Assembly: GCA_039679385.1 (NCBI GenBank)
Contig: JBDKVB010000157.1
Location: 34,715 to 98,714, forward strand
Direction: 5' to 3'
DNA from: Armatimonadia bacterium
Lineage (GTDB): Bacteria; Armatimonadota; Zipacnadia; Zipacnadales; JABUFB01
Length of the DNA: 64,000 nt
Shown one piece after another: positions 43,466 through 52,016 of the stretch. Every line of letters begins with the position of its first letter. The stretch's first letter is position 1. Below the pieces are notes generated by a model. It saw nothing but the letters and a program-made list of their open reading frames with translations, did not search any database and was not told the origin of the DNA. A program made the translations under genes and the position numbers.

Positions 43466-44764
43466 ATGACGGGATACGCTTCGGGTAAGGCGCGCCATCC
43501 CCGGCAGACTGCACTGAGAGCGGTGTTCGTGCTATCGCTCCTCGCGGGGCTCTTGCCACAGACCGGGCAGGCTGTGCCCTCGACGGCGGTGCGCCTCAAG
43601 GACATCGCGACCCTGGTGGGCACAACGGGCCAGAAGCTGATGGGCTACGGCCTGGTCGTGGGTCTCGACGGCACCGGCGACTCTACGCAGTCTGTGCTGA
43701 CCGCTCAGGCCCTGGCGAACATGCTGGAGCACTTCGACCTCCGACTGCAGCCGTCGGAGGTCACGACGGAGAACGTCGCCGCGGTGATGGTGACCGCAGC
43801 CTTGCCCGCCGTCGCAAGAGAGGGCGACCGGCTGGACCTGACGGTCGCCTCGGTTGGCGATGCGAAGAGCCTCTATGGCGGCATCCTGCTTCCAACCCCG
43901 CTGCGAGGCGACGACGGCAACGTCTACGCCCTCGGTCAGGGCGCCGTCTCTATTGGTGGGATGAACGCCAAAGCCGGCGGCCAGAGCGTGCAGAAGAACC
44001 ATGCGCTGACAGGCCAGGCTCCGGCTGCGGGGACGGTGATCAAGGCGGTCCAGGGCACTCCCACGACCGATCGGCTGCAGTTCTCGCTGCGCGATCCGGA
44101 CTTCACGACGGCTTCCCGGGTGGCGCAGGCGATCAACGCGCAACTGGGCACCAAGGGTGCTCGACCGGTCGGCCCCGAGTGCGTCGAGGTAGCTGTGCCG
44201 CAGGAGCGACGGGGCGACGTCGTCGGGCTGATCGCGGAACTGGAGAGCCTGTCGGTGGTCGGCGATACGGCGGCCCGAGTCGTAGTCAATGAGCGCACGG
44301 GCACGATCATCATCGGCGGAGATGTGCGCATCCTGCCGGTAGCAGTGGCTCACGGCGGCCTGACCATCACCGTCAGCAGCGGGTTTGAGGTCTCGCAGCC
44401 GCCGCCCTTCTCCGGGAGCACGACGGTACTCGAATCGGCAGCAGGCAAGGGGCCGACAGAAGACGCTGCAGCTACGCCTGCGGAAGTGGCCCCGAAGCCG
44501 ACCGGGAGCACTGGAGTTGCGTCCGCGGCGAAGCCACCGACGACGACTCCTGACCTGCCGGGAGCCCGGACGGTCGTGACACCACGGACCGACCTGAAGG
44601 TCGAGGAGCCTGCGTCGAGCCTGGTTGAGCTGCACCCACAGACCCGGCTCAGCGATCTGGTGGAGGCACTCAACGGACTGGGCGTCAAGCCTCGTGACCT
44701 GGTGGCGATCCTGCAGGCGCTGAAGACCGCCGGGGCACTGCAAGCCGAACTGGTGCTCATGTAG
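43466..44764 (+). CDS. flgI: flagellar P-ring protein FlgI
   Basis: A 432-residue periplasmic ring protein with a signal peptide (about 1-36). Motifs: RLKDIATLVGTTGQKLMGYGLVVGLDGTGD (blocks MGYGLVVGLDGTGD), ASVGDAKSLYGGILLPTPL, and RTGTIIIGGDVRI. Near the C-terminus it has a Pro/Thr/Ala-rich insert (about 325-375) before the conserved QTRLSDLVEALNGLGVKPRDLVAILQALK (blocks LNGLGVKPRDLVAILQAL). The insert is unusual and probably extended. Confidence 0.95.
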   Translation: MTGYASGKARHPRQTALRAVFVLSLLAGLLPQTGQAVPSTAVRLKDIATLVGTTGQKLMGYGLVVGLDGTGDSTQSVLTAQALANMLEHFDLRLQPSEVTTENVAAVMVTAALPAVAREGDRLDLTVASVGDAKSLYGGILLPTPLRGDDGNVYALGQGAVSIGGMNAKAGGQSVQKNHALTGQAPAAGTVIKAVQGTPTTDRLQFSLRDPDFTTASRVAQAINAQLGTKGARPVGPECVEVAVPQERRGDVVGLIAELESLSVVGDTAARVVVNERTGTIIIGGDVRILPVAVAHGGLTITVSSGFEVSQPPPFSGSTTVLESAAGKGPTEDAAATPAEVAPKPTGSTGVASAAKPPTTTPDLPGARTVVTPRTDLKVEEPASSLVELHPQTRLSDLVEALNGLGVKPRDLVAILQALKTAGALQAELVLM

Positions 44765-44826
44765 CAGGTCTTGTCAGCTCGCGTTGTGATGTCGGTCGCC
44801 TCTCAGTTCCGCTCGGGGGATTTGCC

Positions 44827-45156
44827 ATGCTCATCAACTCAGCCCGTTCCGCAGACTCTGTCCAGGCTTCGTCGAAGCCCGTGGATCAGCGACTCATGAA
44901 GGCCTGCCAGGGCTTCGAGGCCATCTTTCTGCGGCAGTTGCTCACGACCGCCCAGCCCGAGGGTGCAGCCTCGGGGCTCTTCGCGTCGGAAGCGGGCGAC
45001 TCCGTGCTGAAGGACCTGCGCACGACTGCACTTGCCGATTCGCTCGCCCAGTCCGGGGGCTTCGGGATCGCCGGGTCGCTGTACAAGAGCCTCAGCCACC
45101 ACGCGGGAGGCGTCTCCTCAGCGGCATACCGACACCTCGGCGGGGAGGAGAGGTAG
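44827..45156 (+). CDS. flgJ: rod-binding protein FlgJ, rod domain only
   Basis: A 109-residue protein matching only the N-terminal rod-capping domain of FlgJ: ACQGFEAIFLRQLLTTAQPE and TALADSLAQSGGFGIAGSLYKSL (blocks LADSLAQSGGFGIA). The muramidase domain of enterobacterial FlgJ is absent; the SLT protein at 25306 could provide that activity. GGGGGA precedes the ATG. Confidence 0.9.
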   Translation: MLINSARSADSVQASSKPVDQRLMKACQGFEAIFLRQLLTTAQPEGAASGLFASEAGDSVLKDLRTTALADSLAQSGGFGIAGSLYKSLSHHAGGVSSAAYRHLGGEER

Positions 45157-45159
45157 AAG

Positions 45160-45480
45160 ATGCGCGTGGACCCGAGGGGCCCTGTGCCCAGGCCGGACTA
45201 CCCTTCGGCGGCGGTGTGCAAGCCAAAGGACGCCGTCCGTTCTCAGCAGGAGACGTCGGCTTGCACAACCGAGCTCAGTTACGAGGCACGGCTGTTCCTG
45301 CTGGTCGGCAAGGCGAGTGCTGCAGCCTCACGTCAGCGGGCTGCGAAGCTGGAGAGTCTGCACTCCCGAATAGCCGGGGGGACGTATTCGATCGACCGTG
45401 ACAGTATCTGCGATGCGCTGCTTGGCGACACCAACCAGGGGGAAGCTCAATGTCTGCAGTTGACTACGGCACGCCGTTGA
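45160..45480 (+). CDS. flgM: anti-sigma-28 factor FlgM
   Basis: A 106-residue protein. The C-terminal half matches the FlgM sigma-binding helices: RAAKLESLHSRIAGGTYSIDRDSICDALL (blocks KLESLHSRIAGGTYSID). The N-terminus is poorly ordered in composition, as in known FlgM. GGAGGAGAGG lies upstream. It overlaps flgN by 31 nt. FlgM holds FliA until the hook is complete and is then exported; its presence implies a sigma-28-type target. Confidence 0.8.
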   Translation: MRVDPRGPVPRPDYPSAAVCKPKDAVRSQQETSACTTELSYEARLFLLVGKASAAASRQRAAKLESLHSRIAGGTYSIDRDSICDALLGDTNQGEAQCLQLTTARR

Positions 45481-45896
45481 CGGATTGCTCTGCACCGACG
45501 CTGCTCTATGCTCTGCGCTCCGAGACCGCCGACTACCGGCACTTTGTCGAGAGGCTGCGCACGCTACGCCGGCTCTTCGCCGATCACCAGTACGAGGCCG
45601 CCCAGGGGGCCTGCGACGGTCTTCTCTTGCTCGCACGCGACCTCGAGCGAGATGCGGTGGAGCGGCATGACCTGGCCGTAGAACTCAAGGTTGGGGAAAC
45701 AGGTGCCGAGGAGTATAGCAACCCGGAAGTGGCCGAGGTCTGGGCCGGTCTGCTCGAAGCGCAGATGCTGGCACGCAGTGAGCTGGTAACAGCCCTGGAG
45801 ATCATCGGCGATCTTCGGGCGCACACTACGGCTCTCCGGCTGGCCCTGCGCGCAACTAGGCCGGGTACTTACGACAGCCAGGGCAACCGCGAATAG
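45450..45896 (+). CDS. flgN: flagellar export chaperone FlgN-like
   Basis: A 148-residue helical protein, low in conserved motifs. It lies between flgM and flgK as in many flagellar clusters, and its length and helical, charged character (LYALRSETADYRHFVERLRTLRRLF, blocks) fit FlgN, the chaperone for FlgK and FlgL. The ribosome site is GGGGGAAG. The assignment depends largely on position. Confidence 0.7.
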   Translation: MSAVDYGTPLTDCSAPTLLYALRSETADYRHFVERLRTLRRLFADHQYEAAQGACDGLLLLARDLERDAVERHDLAVELKVGETGAEEYSNPEVAEVWAGLLEAQMLARSELVTALEIIGDLRAHTTALRLALRATRPGTYDSQGNRE

Positions 45897-45960
45897 CGCT
45901 TGAGGAACAGACAACCAGGTAGCCGCCCCTCGGCTTGCCCGGGTAAGCGAGGAAGAGACC

Positions 45961-47322
45961 GTGAGCCTTCGTGCACTGGAGATCGCACGCTCCGCTATCG
46001 TGGCTCGACAGACTGAGATCGAGATGATCGGCCACAACGTTGCCAACGCTCAGACGCCCGGCTACTCGCGTCGCGCGGTCCTGGTTGCCTCGGTGCCCGG
46101 TGAGACGGGCTCCCCGGCAAACCACAGCGGTCTGGGCGTCGAAGTGACCGGCGTCCGGCGTCTGGGGAACGGCCTGCTCCGGACTCAGGTGGATCTGGAG
46201 ACCGGGAAGCTCGGCCGCGAGACCGTGCTCTCGAACACCCTGAAGGACATTGAGGAAGTGGCGGCAGGCACCGACGGCCAGGGGCTGGTCACGCAGCTCA
46301 ATGCCTTCTTCGACGCCTTCAGCCAGGTCGCAGCAGACCCGGCCGCCACCTCGCAGAGGCACGAGTTGCTGGCCGCGGCAGAGAGCCTGTGTGATGCCGT
46401 CGGCGAGATGGACGCCGGGCTCCGGGATGCCCTGAGCACCACTGATTCGCAGCTCGTGGCAGGGGTCAAGCGCGTCAATCAACTCGCAGCGCAGGTGGCA
46501 CAGCTCAACACGAGCATCGGGCTGGCCGGAGGAGAGGACCAGGCGCTCGACCTGGTCGAGCAGCGCGATTCGGCTGTGCGCGAGTTGTCTCAGCTCTGCG
46601 GCAGCGTCGCAGTCGGGCGCGAGCCCGGACAAGTTGACGTTCTGATCGGTGGCCATCCGCTGGTCCAGGGGGCGGTCGCCTCGGAGCTGGAGCTCACGAC
46701 GGTCGCGAGCGACATCGCGGGGTGCGCACCCTATCACGCGATCAGCTTCAGAGGCCAGCAACCTCCTGACGGGCTTGGGGGAGAGCTGGCCGGACGAGTC
46801 GAGGCCCGCTCGGAACTGCTCAAGCCCGCGCTGGAGAGCCTCAGCTCACTGGTGTCGGATTTCGCCCAGGCAGTCAACACGCAGCACAGGGCGGGCTACG
46901 ACCTGGACGGATCGGCCGGCCTGGATCTCTTCACCTATGACGTCGACACACCGGCGCAGACCCTGGCTCTGAACTCGGCGATTGCGGGCGACACTGACAA
47001 GATCGCTGCGGCTGACAAGCCCGGTGAATCGGGGAATGGTGCGAACGCTACCGCGCTGGAGGCCCTGCGGAACTCAGCAGGGATCGTGCAATCCCACATC
47101 CAGTATCTGGGCACTCTGGGGACAGACGTCCAGTCGGCTCGGTCACGCTGCGAGGGTCGGCAGGCGGTCATCGACTCCCTCGATGCGCGCTATCAGGAGG
47201 TCGCCTCCGTATCTCTCGATGAGGAGGCGCTCCGACTTGGTGAGGCGCAGCAGGGGCTCACGGCGGCCCAGCGCGTCGTGCAGACGGTCCTGACCATGAT
47301 TGATGACCTCCTGCGTCTGTAG
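45961..47322 (+). CDS. flgK: hook-filament junction protein FlgK (HAP1)
   Basis: A 453-residue protein. The N-terminal axial motif is IEMIGHNVANAQTPGYSRR, followed by HSGLGVEVTGVRRL. The mid-region has VNQLAAQVAQLNTSI and LDLVEQRDSAVRELSQL, both typical of FlgK. The C-terminal helices include LDEEALRLGEAQQGLTAAQRVVQTVLTMIDDLL (blocks GEAQQGLTAAQRVVQTVLTM). GTG start with GAGGAAG upstream. Confidence 0.93.
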   Translation: MSLRALEIARSAIVARQTEIEMIGHNVANAQTPGYSRRAVLVASVPGETGSPANHSGLGVEVTGVRRLGNGLLRTQVDLETGKLGRETVLSNTLKDIEEVAAGTDGQGLVTQLNAFFDAFSQVAADPAATSQRHELLAAAESLCDAVGEMDAGLRDALSTTDSQLVAGVKRVNQLAAQVAQLNTSIGLAGGEDQALDLVEQRDSAVRELSQLCGSVAVGREPGQVDVLIGGHPLVQGAVASELELTTVASDIAGCAPYHAISFRGQQPPDGLGGELAGRVEARSELLKPALESLSSLVSDFAQAVNTQHRAGYDLDGSAGLDLFTYDVDTPAQTLALNSAIAGDTDKIAAADKPGESGNGANATALEALRNSAGIVQSHIQYLGTLGTDVQSARSRCEGRQAVIDSLDARYQEVASVSLDEEALRLGEAQQGLTAAQRVVQTVLTMIDDLLRL

Positions 47323-47370
47323 CAGGCCCGTCGGAGTCGCAGCCAGTCGCTACCCACAGGAGCTTTGGCG

Positions 47371-48297
47371 ATGAGAATCGGCACCCGCAGCTTCTTCGAT
47401 CAGATGTCGGCTACCGTGACCCGGCTGCAGACTCAGTTGGGCGATCTGAACGTGTCCATGTCCTCGGGGAAGCGTGTGAGCAAGCCCTCGGACGATCCTC
47501 TCGACGCGGTGCTCGTCGCGCAGGTCAACACGGAGCTTTCTACAGCCAAGACGCGCGCTGAGGTGTTGAGTGGCGGCGTTGCCATGCTGCGAGAGGCTGA
47601 TGGAGCGTTGAGCCAGATCTCGGACGCACTCCAGGGCGCGATCCAGTCCGCCTCCACCTCGCTGCAGGCAACCTCGCAGGGCCAGTCACAGCTCGCGGCC
47701 TGCGCAGTCGAGATCAGGTCCTATGCGCAGTCGATCCTCACGGCGGCGAACACGAAGTCGGGTGACCGCTACCTGTTCGGCGGGTATCAGGACCGCCAGA
47801 CGCCCTTCGTGGGTGGAGCTCTGAGCACCACCTACGCGGGTGACTCGAACCAGATGACCGTTCCGCTGGGGAACGGTCGGACGTGCCCGATTGCGGTGCC
47901 CGGCGACCAGGTGCTGAACTACAAGAACTCCTCGGGCACGCGCGCGGTGGACGCCGTCGACGCCGACGTTTTCACGGCCCTGGAGAGCCTTGCGTGTGCG
48001 GTGGAGACCGGCGACAGCGGAGCCGTGCGCCAGCGTCTCGACGACATGCAGGCTCTGCGGAGCAATGTCGTGCAACTTCGCGGCGCCGTCGGCTCCTGGG
48101 ACGTGCGGCTGCAGGCCAGCCAGGACGCACTGGAGGACGCCAGGCTGCGGTACCAGGAGATCCTCGCGGACCGTGAGAGCATCGATCTCGCCGCCGGGGT
48201 CACCGAGTACGCTGCCCAGGAGACAGCCTACAAGGCGACGCTGAGCGTCCTCGGGCAGATTCTACAATTGCCGACGCTTTTCGATCTGACGGGCTAG
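47371..48297 (+). CDS. flgL: hook-filament junction protein FlgL (HAP3)
   Basis: A 308-residue flagellin-related protein. N-terminus: LGDLNVSMSSGKRVSKPSDDPLDAVL. KSGDRYLFGGYQDRQTPF is a FlgL mark. C-terminal helix: AAQETAYKATLSVLGQILQLPTLFDL. The ATG at 47371 is preferred (AGGAG 8 nt upstream) over a TTG at 47365. It caps the hook-filament junction with FlgK. Confidence 0.93.
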   Translation: MRIGTRSFFDQMSATVTRLQTQLGDLNVSMSSGKRVSKPSDDPLDAVLVAQVNTELSTAKTRAEVLSGGVAMLREADGALSQISDALQGAIQSASTSLQATSQGQSQLAACAVEIRSYAQSILTAANTKSGDRYLFGGYQDRQTPFVGGALSTTYAGDSNQMTVPLGNGRTCPIAVPGDQVLNYKNSSGTRAVDAVDADVFTALESLACAVETGDSGAVRQRLDDMQALRSNVVQLRGAVGSWDVRLQASQDALEDARLRYQEILADRESIDLAAGVTEYAAQETAYKATLSVLGQILQLPTLFDLTG

Positions 48298-48340
48298 AGC
48301 GGCGAGAGTACCAAAGGGCCAAGGGCCGTGGAGGTAGACA

Positions 48341-48787
48341 ATGCAGTTGCTTTCCCCACGATGTGGACTCCTGGAGTGCGCGGAGTCCGATGCTCTCCAT
48401 GTGGCGGAGGGGATCGCTCCCTTCGACAGGGCGACGCGTTATGTAATGGTGGCACGGGAGGAGGAATGGCCCTTTGCGTGGCTGCAGAGCCTTGACGAGC
48501 CGGCCCTGGCCTTCGTTGTCGCACCCCTCGAGATGCTCTTCCCGGATCGTGCCGAGGAGGCCCTCTGTGCCTATGCAAAAGGTGAGGAGGCCTGCAACAG
48601 TTCCCTCCTCGCCGCCTATGGCATCGTTGTCCTCGACCGAGACCCGGCCAGGCTGACCATCAATCTTCTGGCGCCGCTGGTCGTCGACTTCGAGCGAAAG
48701 CGGGCACGGCAGATCATCCTTGACGGGCCGCTGGAGCAGACTCGCGAGTTGCTGGAACCCGCTCTGCGATCCCTGGCTCACGCATGA
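48341..48787 (+). CDS. fliW: flagellar assembly factor FliW
   Basis: A 148-residue FliW. Marks: FAWLQSLDEPALAFVVAPLEM, and LLAAYGIVVLDRDPARLTINLLAPLVVDFERKRARQIIL (blocks LTINLLAPLVVDFERKRARQ). FliW antagonises CsrA and binds flagellin, so free flagellin level sets flagellin translation. It is followed by csrA and then fliC, the classical partner-switch arrangement. Confidence 0.92.
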   Translation: MQLLSPRCGLLECAESDALHVAEGIAPFDRATRYVMVAREEEWPFAWLQSLDEPALAFVVAPLEMLFPDRAEEALCAYAKGEEACNSSLLAAYGIVVLDRDPARLTINLLAPLVVDFERKRARQIILDGPLEQTRELLEPALRSLAHA

Positions 48788-48818
48788 CGGACGGCGTGTG
48801 CCTTGCTTGAGGCTCATG

Positions 48819-49064
48819 ATGCTGGTGCTCACACGGACAGCAGGCGAGGAAATATGTATCGGCCCGGACATCCGCGTGCGAGTGCTTTCGCTGCGCGGAG
48901 GTCAGGTGCGTCTGGGCATTGAGGCACCCGGTGAAGTCACGATTCACCGGGCTGAGCTGGTGGAGGCTGTGTCGCGGCAGAATGCGGCAGCGAGTCAGCC
49001 GGATGCCGCCGTTCTCGACCTCGTGACGCGCTCGGCCCAGGCTCACGCTCGCCCCGAGTCCTGA
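48819..49064 (+). CDS. csrA: translational regulator CsrA
   Basis: An 81-residue CsrA. Core: MLVLTRTAGEEICIG, RVRVLSLRGGQVRLGIEAPGEVTIHRAEL (blocks VRLGIEAPGEVTIHR), with the RNA-binding Arg in the last block. An extra C-terminal tail of about 25 residues is common in FliW-regulated CsrA proteins. The ATG at 48819 is preferred over the adjacent ATG at 48816 because of spacing from GAGG. Its likely target is the fliC leader just downstream. Confidence 0.94.
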   Translation: MLVLTRTAGEEICIGPDIRVRVLSLRGGQVRLGIEAPGEVTIHRAELVEAVSRQNAAASQPDAAVLDLVTRSAQAHARPES

Positions 49065-49125
49065 CCTCGCGCCCTTCCCCGGATAGTCCCTCCGAGTGGT
49101 TTACCTCACCGTTACATTCGAGCCG

Positions 49126-49152
49126 TCAAGCGCAGAGACCTCAGGCCGATGT
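49126..49152 (+). promoter_or_regulatory. candidate sigma-28-type promoter of fliC
   Basis: TCAA-N15-GCCGATGT, close to TAAA-N15-GCCGATAA. Transcription would start near 49160, giving a leader of about 150 nt. The same GCCGATGT box precedes fliD. Confidence 0.65.
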
Positions 49153-49271
49153 GAGTAGTGCGCACACCCGCAGGGCGGTTCGGCAGCCGGTTGCAGTCGC
49201 CACCGTCCCTGCACACCCCGGGGAGCTAGGCCAGCACCCACAACAGGCAAGCATGGAAGCTGCCTGCAGGC

Positions 49272-49304
49272 GGCCGGAGGATTCGGCCACCTCTTCAAGG
49301 AGGA
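49272..49304 (+). promoter_or_regulatory. CsrA-type binding sites in the fliC leader
   Basis: A hairpin with stem GGCCG/CGGCC (49272-49288) shows GGA in its loop (GAGGATT). About 10 nt later the Shine-Dalgarno AAGGAGGA (49298-49304) carries a second GGA. A GGA loop plus a GGA at the ribosome site is the standard CsrA repression layout, and csrA-fliW lie immediately upstream. Confidence 0.65.
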
Positions 49305-49313
49305 AACGACCAG

Positions 49314-50690
49314 ATGTCTCTCACCCGTATCAACCACAATATCACTGCCATGAACGCTCAGCGGAACCTGTCCTTGAACACCAATCGGGTCGGTCAGAGC
49401 ATGGAGCGGCTGAGCTCCGGTCTGCGGATCAACCGCGCTGCGGACGATCCGGCCGGACTGGTGATGTCCGAGACCCTGCGAGCTCAGATCTCCGGTATGG
49501 ACGTCGTGCAGCAGAACGTATCGGAAGGCGTCAACCTGATCAAGACGGCAGAGGGCGCGCTCACCGAGGTCAACTCCCTGCTACGGCAGATCAACGACCT
49601 GGCGCTGGACTCGGCGTCGAACAGCACCAACACGGCGGACACCCGGTCGGCTCTGCAGCGACAGGTTGAGTCCGCGCTGAACACCATCAACAAGATCGCC
49701 AACAACACCAAGTACGCCGGGCTGAACCTGCTTGACGGTAGCGCAGGCACCGCCGCGACAACGCTGGACACGACCAACATCGCCTCAGCCCAGCTCAGTT
49801 CCTCGGCGGCCGCAGGCTATGCCAGCGTGAACGTGACGAGCGCCGCGACCAAGGCGTCCCATGATGGCACCAACACTTACGCCACCGCAGCCACTGCGCT
49901 CGACAACGCGGGCACAATCACCATCAACGGCACCTCCATCGGCACCTTCGCCACCACCGACAAGGTCCAGACGGTCGTTGATGCCATCAACGCAAAGACG
50001 GGCCAGACCGGTGTGACAGCCACCTGGGACACCGACCATGTCCAGCTCGACCAGGCCGGCTTCGGCAGTGACAAGGGCATCATCTACGTGGAGACTGCCG
50101 ACGTCCTCAACGGCGGGTCGACCGCTGTGAAGTATGGCACCGATGCTGCGGCGACGGTCACGGGAGGCGCTGCAGGGACCTACAATCAGGGCAAGGGCCT
50201 GCAACTGAAGGACGCCGCCGGCGACATCATCAACCTCACGGCGGCCGGCAACTCGGTTGCCAACCATGCGAATGCCGTCTACGTGACCCAGGGCAGTGTG
50301 TCCTTCCAGATCGGCCTGACGGCCAGCGAGACAGCGAGTACCACGATCTCGAGTTGCACGGCAACGGCGCTGGGGATCAACGGCACGGACATCGCGACGG
50401 TTGCCGGGGCCCAGACCGCTCTGACGGCTATCGCCGATGCCATCAAGAACGTCAGCTCGCTGCGAGGCCAGCTCGGAGCCTTCCAGTCCAACGAACTCGA
50501 GGCGCAGGGCCGCTCACTGGCCACCGCTCGCGAGAATCTGGCAGCCTCTGAGAGCGCCATCCGCGACACGGACTTCGGCGAGGAGATGGCCGAGTACTCG
50601 ACGGCTCAGATCCTGGTACAGTCGGCCACTGCCTTCCTGGCGCAGGCGAACTCACTGCCGCAGAACGTCCTGCAGCTCATCCAGGGCTAG
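49314..50690 (+). CDS. fliC: flagellin
   Basis: A 458-residue flagellin. The N-terminal D0/D1 reads INHNITAMNAQRNLSLNTNR, MERLSSGLRINRAADDPAGL. The C-terminal D1/D0 reads ARENLAASESAIRDTDFGEEMAEYS and AFLAQANSLPQNVLQLIQG. The central insert (about 145-370) is rich in Thr, Ala and Gly and contains a flagellin-IN-type repeat (ITINGTSIGTF...VVDAINAKTGQTGV). A strong ribosome site lies within a probable CsrA site. It is the only flagellin gene in the window. Confidence 0.97.
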   Translation: MSLTRINHNITAMNAQRNLSLNTNRVGQSMERLSSGLRINRAADDPAGLVMSETLRAQISGMDVVQQNVSEGVNLIKTAEGALTEVNSLLRQINDLALDSASNSTNTADTRSALQRQVESALNTINKIANNTKYAGLNLLDGSAGTAATTLDTTNIASAQLSSSAAAGYASVNVTSAATKASHDGTNTYATAATALDNAGTITINGTSIGTFATTDKVQTVVDAINAKTGQTGVTATWDTDHVQLDQAGFGSDKGIIYVETADVLNGGSTAVKYGTDAAATVTGGAAGTYNQGKGLQLKDAAGDIINLTAAGNSVANHANAVYVTQGSVSFQIGLTASETASTTISSCTATALGINGTDIATVAGAQTALTAIADAIKNVSSLRGQLGAFQSNELEAQGRSLATARENLAASESAIRDTDFGEEMAEYSTAQILVQSATAFLAQANSLPQNVLQLIQG

Positions 50691-50728
50691 ACGGCCGCGA
50701 GACTCGCGAACCGCATCAAGTGACGAAA

Positions 50729-50764
50729 GACGCCCGCAGGGAGCTTCCCTGTGGGCGTCGCTCT
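50729..50764 (+). terminator. fliC terminator
   Basis: A 14-bp GC-rich stem (GACGCCCGCAGGGA and its complement, one G-U pair) with a 3-nt loop, followed by GCTCTTT. Confidence 0.75.
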
Positions 50765-50828
50765 TTACCTGCCGGTCGCCGTGCAGGCGGCGAGACGGCG
50801 CGGGTGCTGTAAACTGCACCGATTGGTC

Positions 50829-50858
50829 TTGGAATGAGGGGTGGTTCTGTTGTATAGT
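50829..50858 (+). promoter_or_regulatory. candidate sigma-70 promoter of tandem prepilin gene 1
   Basis: TTGGAA, 18-nt spacer, TATAGT. The same TATAGT box precedes prepilin gene 2. Confidence 0.5.
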
Positions 50859-50879
50859 AGCAAACCGTGGTTCCCTGTA

Positions 50880-50909
50880 CCTGTGTAGGGCGGTCCTCGC
50901 CTTCACAGG
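50880..50909 (+). promoter_or_regulatory. leader hairpin of prepilin gene 1 (conserved with gene 3)
   Basis: Outer stem CCTGTG/CACAGG with inner stem GGCG/CGCC, followed by CAGGAG. The leader of gene 3 has the same build at 52876-52906, and gene 2 has a diverged form near 51957-51990. Confidence 0.5.
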
Positions 50910-50933
50910 CAGGAGTCTCAAGAGGAGAAGGGT

Positions 50934-51587
50934 ATGCTGATGAAACGACGCGGCTTTACACTGATCGAGTTGCTGGTTGTTATCGCCATCATCGCGATTC
51001 TGGCGGCAATTCTCTTCCCGGTGTTCGCGCGAGCACGCGAGAAGGCCCGGCAGTCGTCGTGCTCCAGCAATCTCAAGCAATTGGCTCTTGGCGTAATGAT
51101 GTACGCTCAGGACTACGACGAGAAGCTTTGCCCCCGGTACTATCGGTACAACCCGGCCGTCCCGGGTGGCGGCAACTGGCTTGACACCTTCGTGCAGCCC
51201 TACATCAAGAACACGCAGGTCTGCCTGTGCCCGAGCACCAGCTCCAAGTCCTACGGTTTCAACGCCGACTATCTTGACTGGCAGCCGCTGGCCAATATCC
51301 TGTCCCCGTCGGAGACGGTGATGGCCTGCGACATCAAGAAAAACGCGGCCGGCGTGTACGGTGACATCCACTGCCGGAAGCCGTCGACCTTCACGCCGAG
51401 TACCGTGCCCGCCAACGACGAGGATGACTTGGCGGTCGCCAGCGATCCGGCGAACTCCCCGCGGGCTCGTGGCGTGCACAACGGCGGCGCGAACATCGCC
51501 TTCGTCGATGGTCACGTCAAGTGGATGAAGACCACCTCCTTCTACTATGGTCAGAATCCAGTCGATCTGTACTTCGACCGCAACTAG
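50934..51587 (+). CDS. tandem prepilin-type H-X9-DG protein 1
   Basis: A 217-residue protein. Prepilin site [12 protein letters not shown], then [44 protein letters not shown], and the C-terminal H-X9-DG in [17 protein letters not shown]. It ends YFDRN. The ATG at 50934 has AGGAG 8 nt upstream; an in-frame ATG at 50940 is possible. First of three closely related genes placed between fliC and fliD, with its own promoter and terminator. Probably a surface pseudopilin of unknown function. Confidence 0.9.
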   Translation: MLMKRRGFTLIELLVVIAIIAILAAILFPVFARAREKARQSSCSSNLKQLALGVMMYAQDYDEKLCPRYYRYNPAVPGGGNWLDTFVQPYIKNTQVCLCPSTSSKSYGFNADYLDWQPLANILSPSETVMACDIKKNAAGVYGDIHCRKPSTFTPSTVPANDEDDLAVASDPANSPRARGVHNGGANIAFVDGHVKWMKTTSFYYGQNPVDLYFDRN

Positions 51588-51614
51588 CAGCGTCGGTCGT
51601 AAGGGTGCATCTTC

Positions 51615-51644
51615 AGACCCCGCCTTCGGGCGGGGTCTTTTTTT
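51615..51644 (+). terminator. terminator of prepilin gene 1
   Basis: AGACCCCGCC, TTCG tetraloop, GGCGGGGTCT, then a T-run. The stem and loop are identical to those after genes 2 and 3. Confidence 0.95.
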
Positions 51645-51649
51645 GGTGC

Positions 51650-51678
51650 GTGACTGCGGGGCAAGACTGAGGTATAGT
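51650..51678 (+). promoter_or_regulatory. candidate sigma-70 promoter of prepilin gene 2
   Basis: GTGACT, 17-nt spacer, TATAGT. It starts 6 nt after the previous terminator and implies a leader of about 330 nt. Confidence 0.55.
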
Positions 51679-52016
51679 GAAAATCTCCTGTAGGTGTCGT
51701 TGGTGAGGGCCTCGTACCTGACCCCGACGCAGACGGCGACCTCGTACAGTCGGCTGCTGCTCTCCTGGCGCAGGCAGACCCGCCGCAGAGTGTCTTGCCG
51801 CTGGTTCGCGGCTGGACAGCCGCAAGGCTGTTCGGTGCCGTCAACCGTCAAGCGCGCCCGCAGGAGAGGCCCTGCGGGCGATTCCGTAACCGCGAGAGCA
51901 CTGGCGGAGCCCGCAAGAGAAGACCCCCAGAGCGTATGGGGGCACAGCATCCTGCAACTGTGGCGGGTGGGTTCCGCTCCCACGGGCAGGAGTCGCAAAA
52001 GGAGACGAGTTCGCCG
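51679..52016 (+). other. long untranslated leader of prepilin gene 2
   Basis: The gap between prepilin genes 1 and 2 is 429 nt, the longest non-coding stretch in the window. After the terminator and promoter it holds a perfect 10-bp hairpin at 51855-51880 (CGCCCGCAGG and its complement, loop AGAGGC), a second short hairpin (GTGGG/CCCAC, 51967-51983), and the shared block GGCAGGAGTC before the ribosome site AAGGAG. An in-frame extension runs through it but lacks a ribosome site, so it is read as leader. Confidence 0.5.

Noticed and set aside
49182..49195. Sigma-54-like site before fliC (CGGCA...TTGCA)
   Set aside because: The GG-to-GC distance is 9 instead of the strict 10; the fliD counterpart has 11. 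A sigma-28-like promoter fits both genes better.
51950..52016. Possible cyclic-di-GMP riboswitch before prepilin gene 2 (GTCGCAAA)
   Set aside because: The rest of the GEMM core, including the GAAA tetraloop and its receptor, is not present.
51795..52016. N-terminal extension of prepilin protein 2
   Set aside because: The extension is Arg-rich, has no ribosome site and is absent in the two paralogues; it would bury the prepilin leader.
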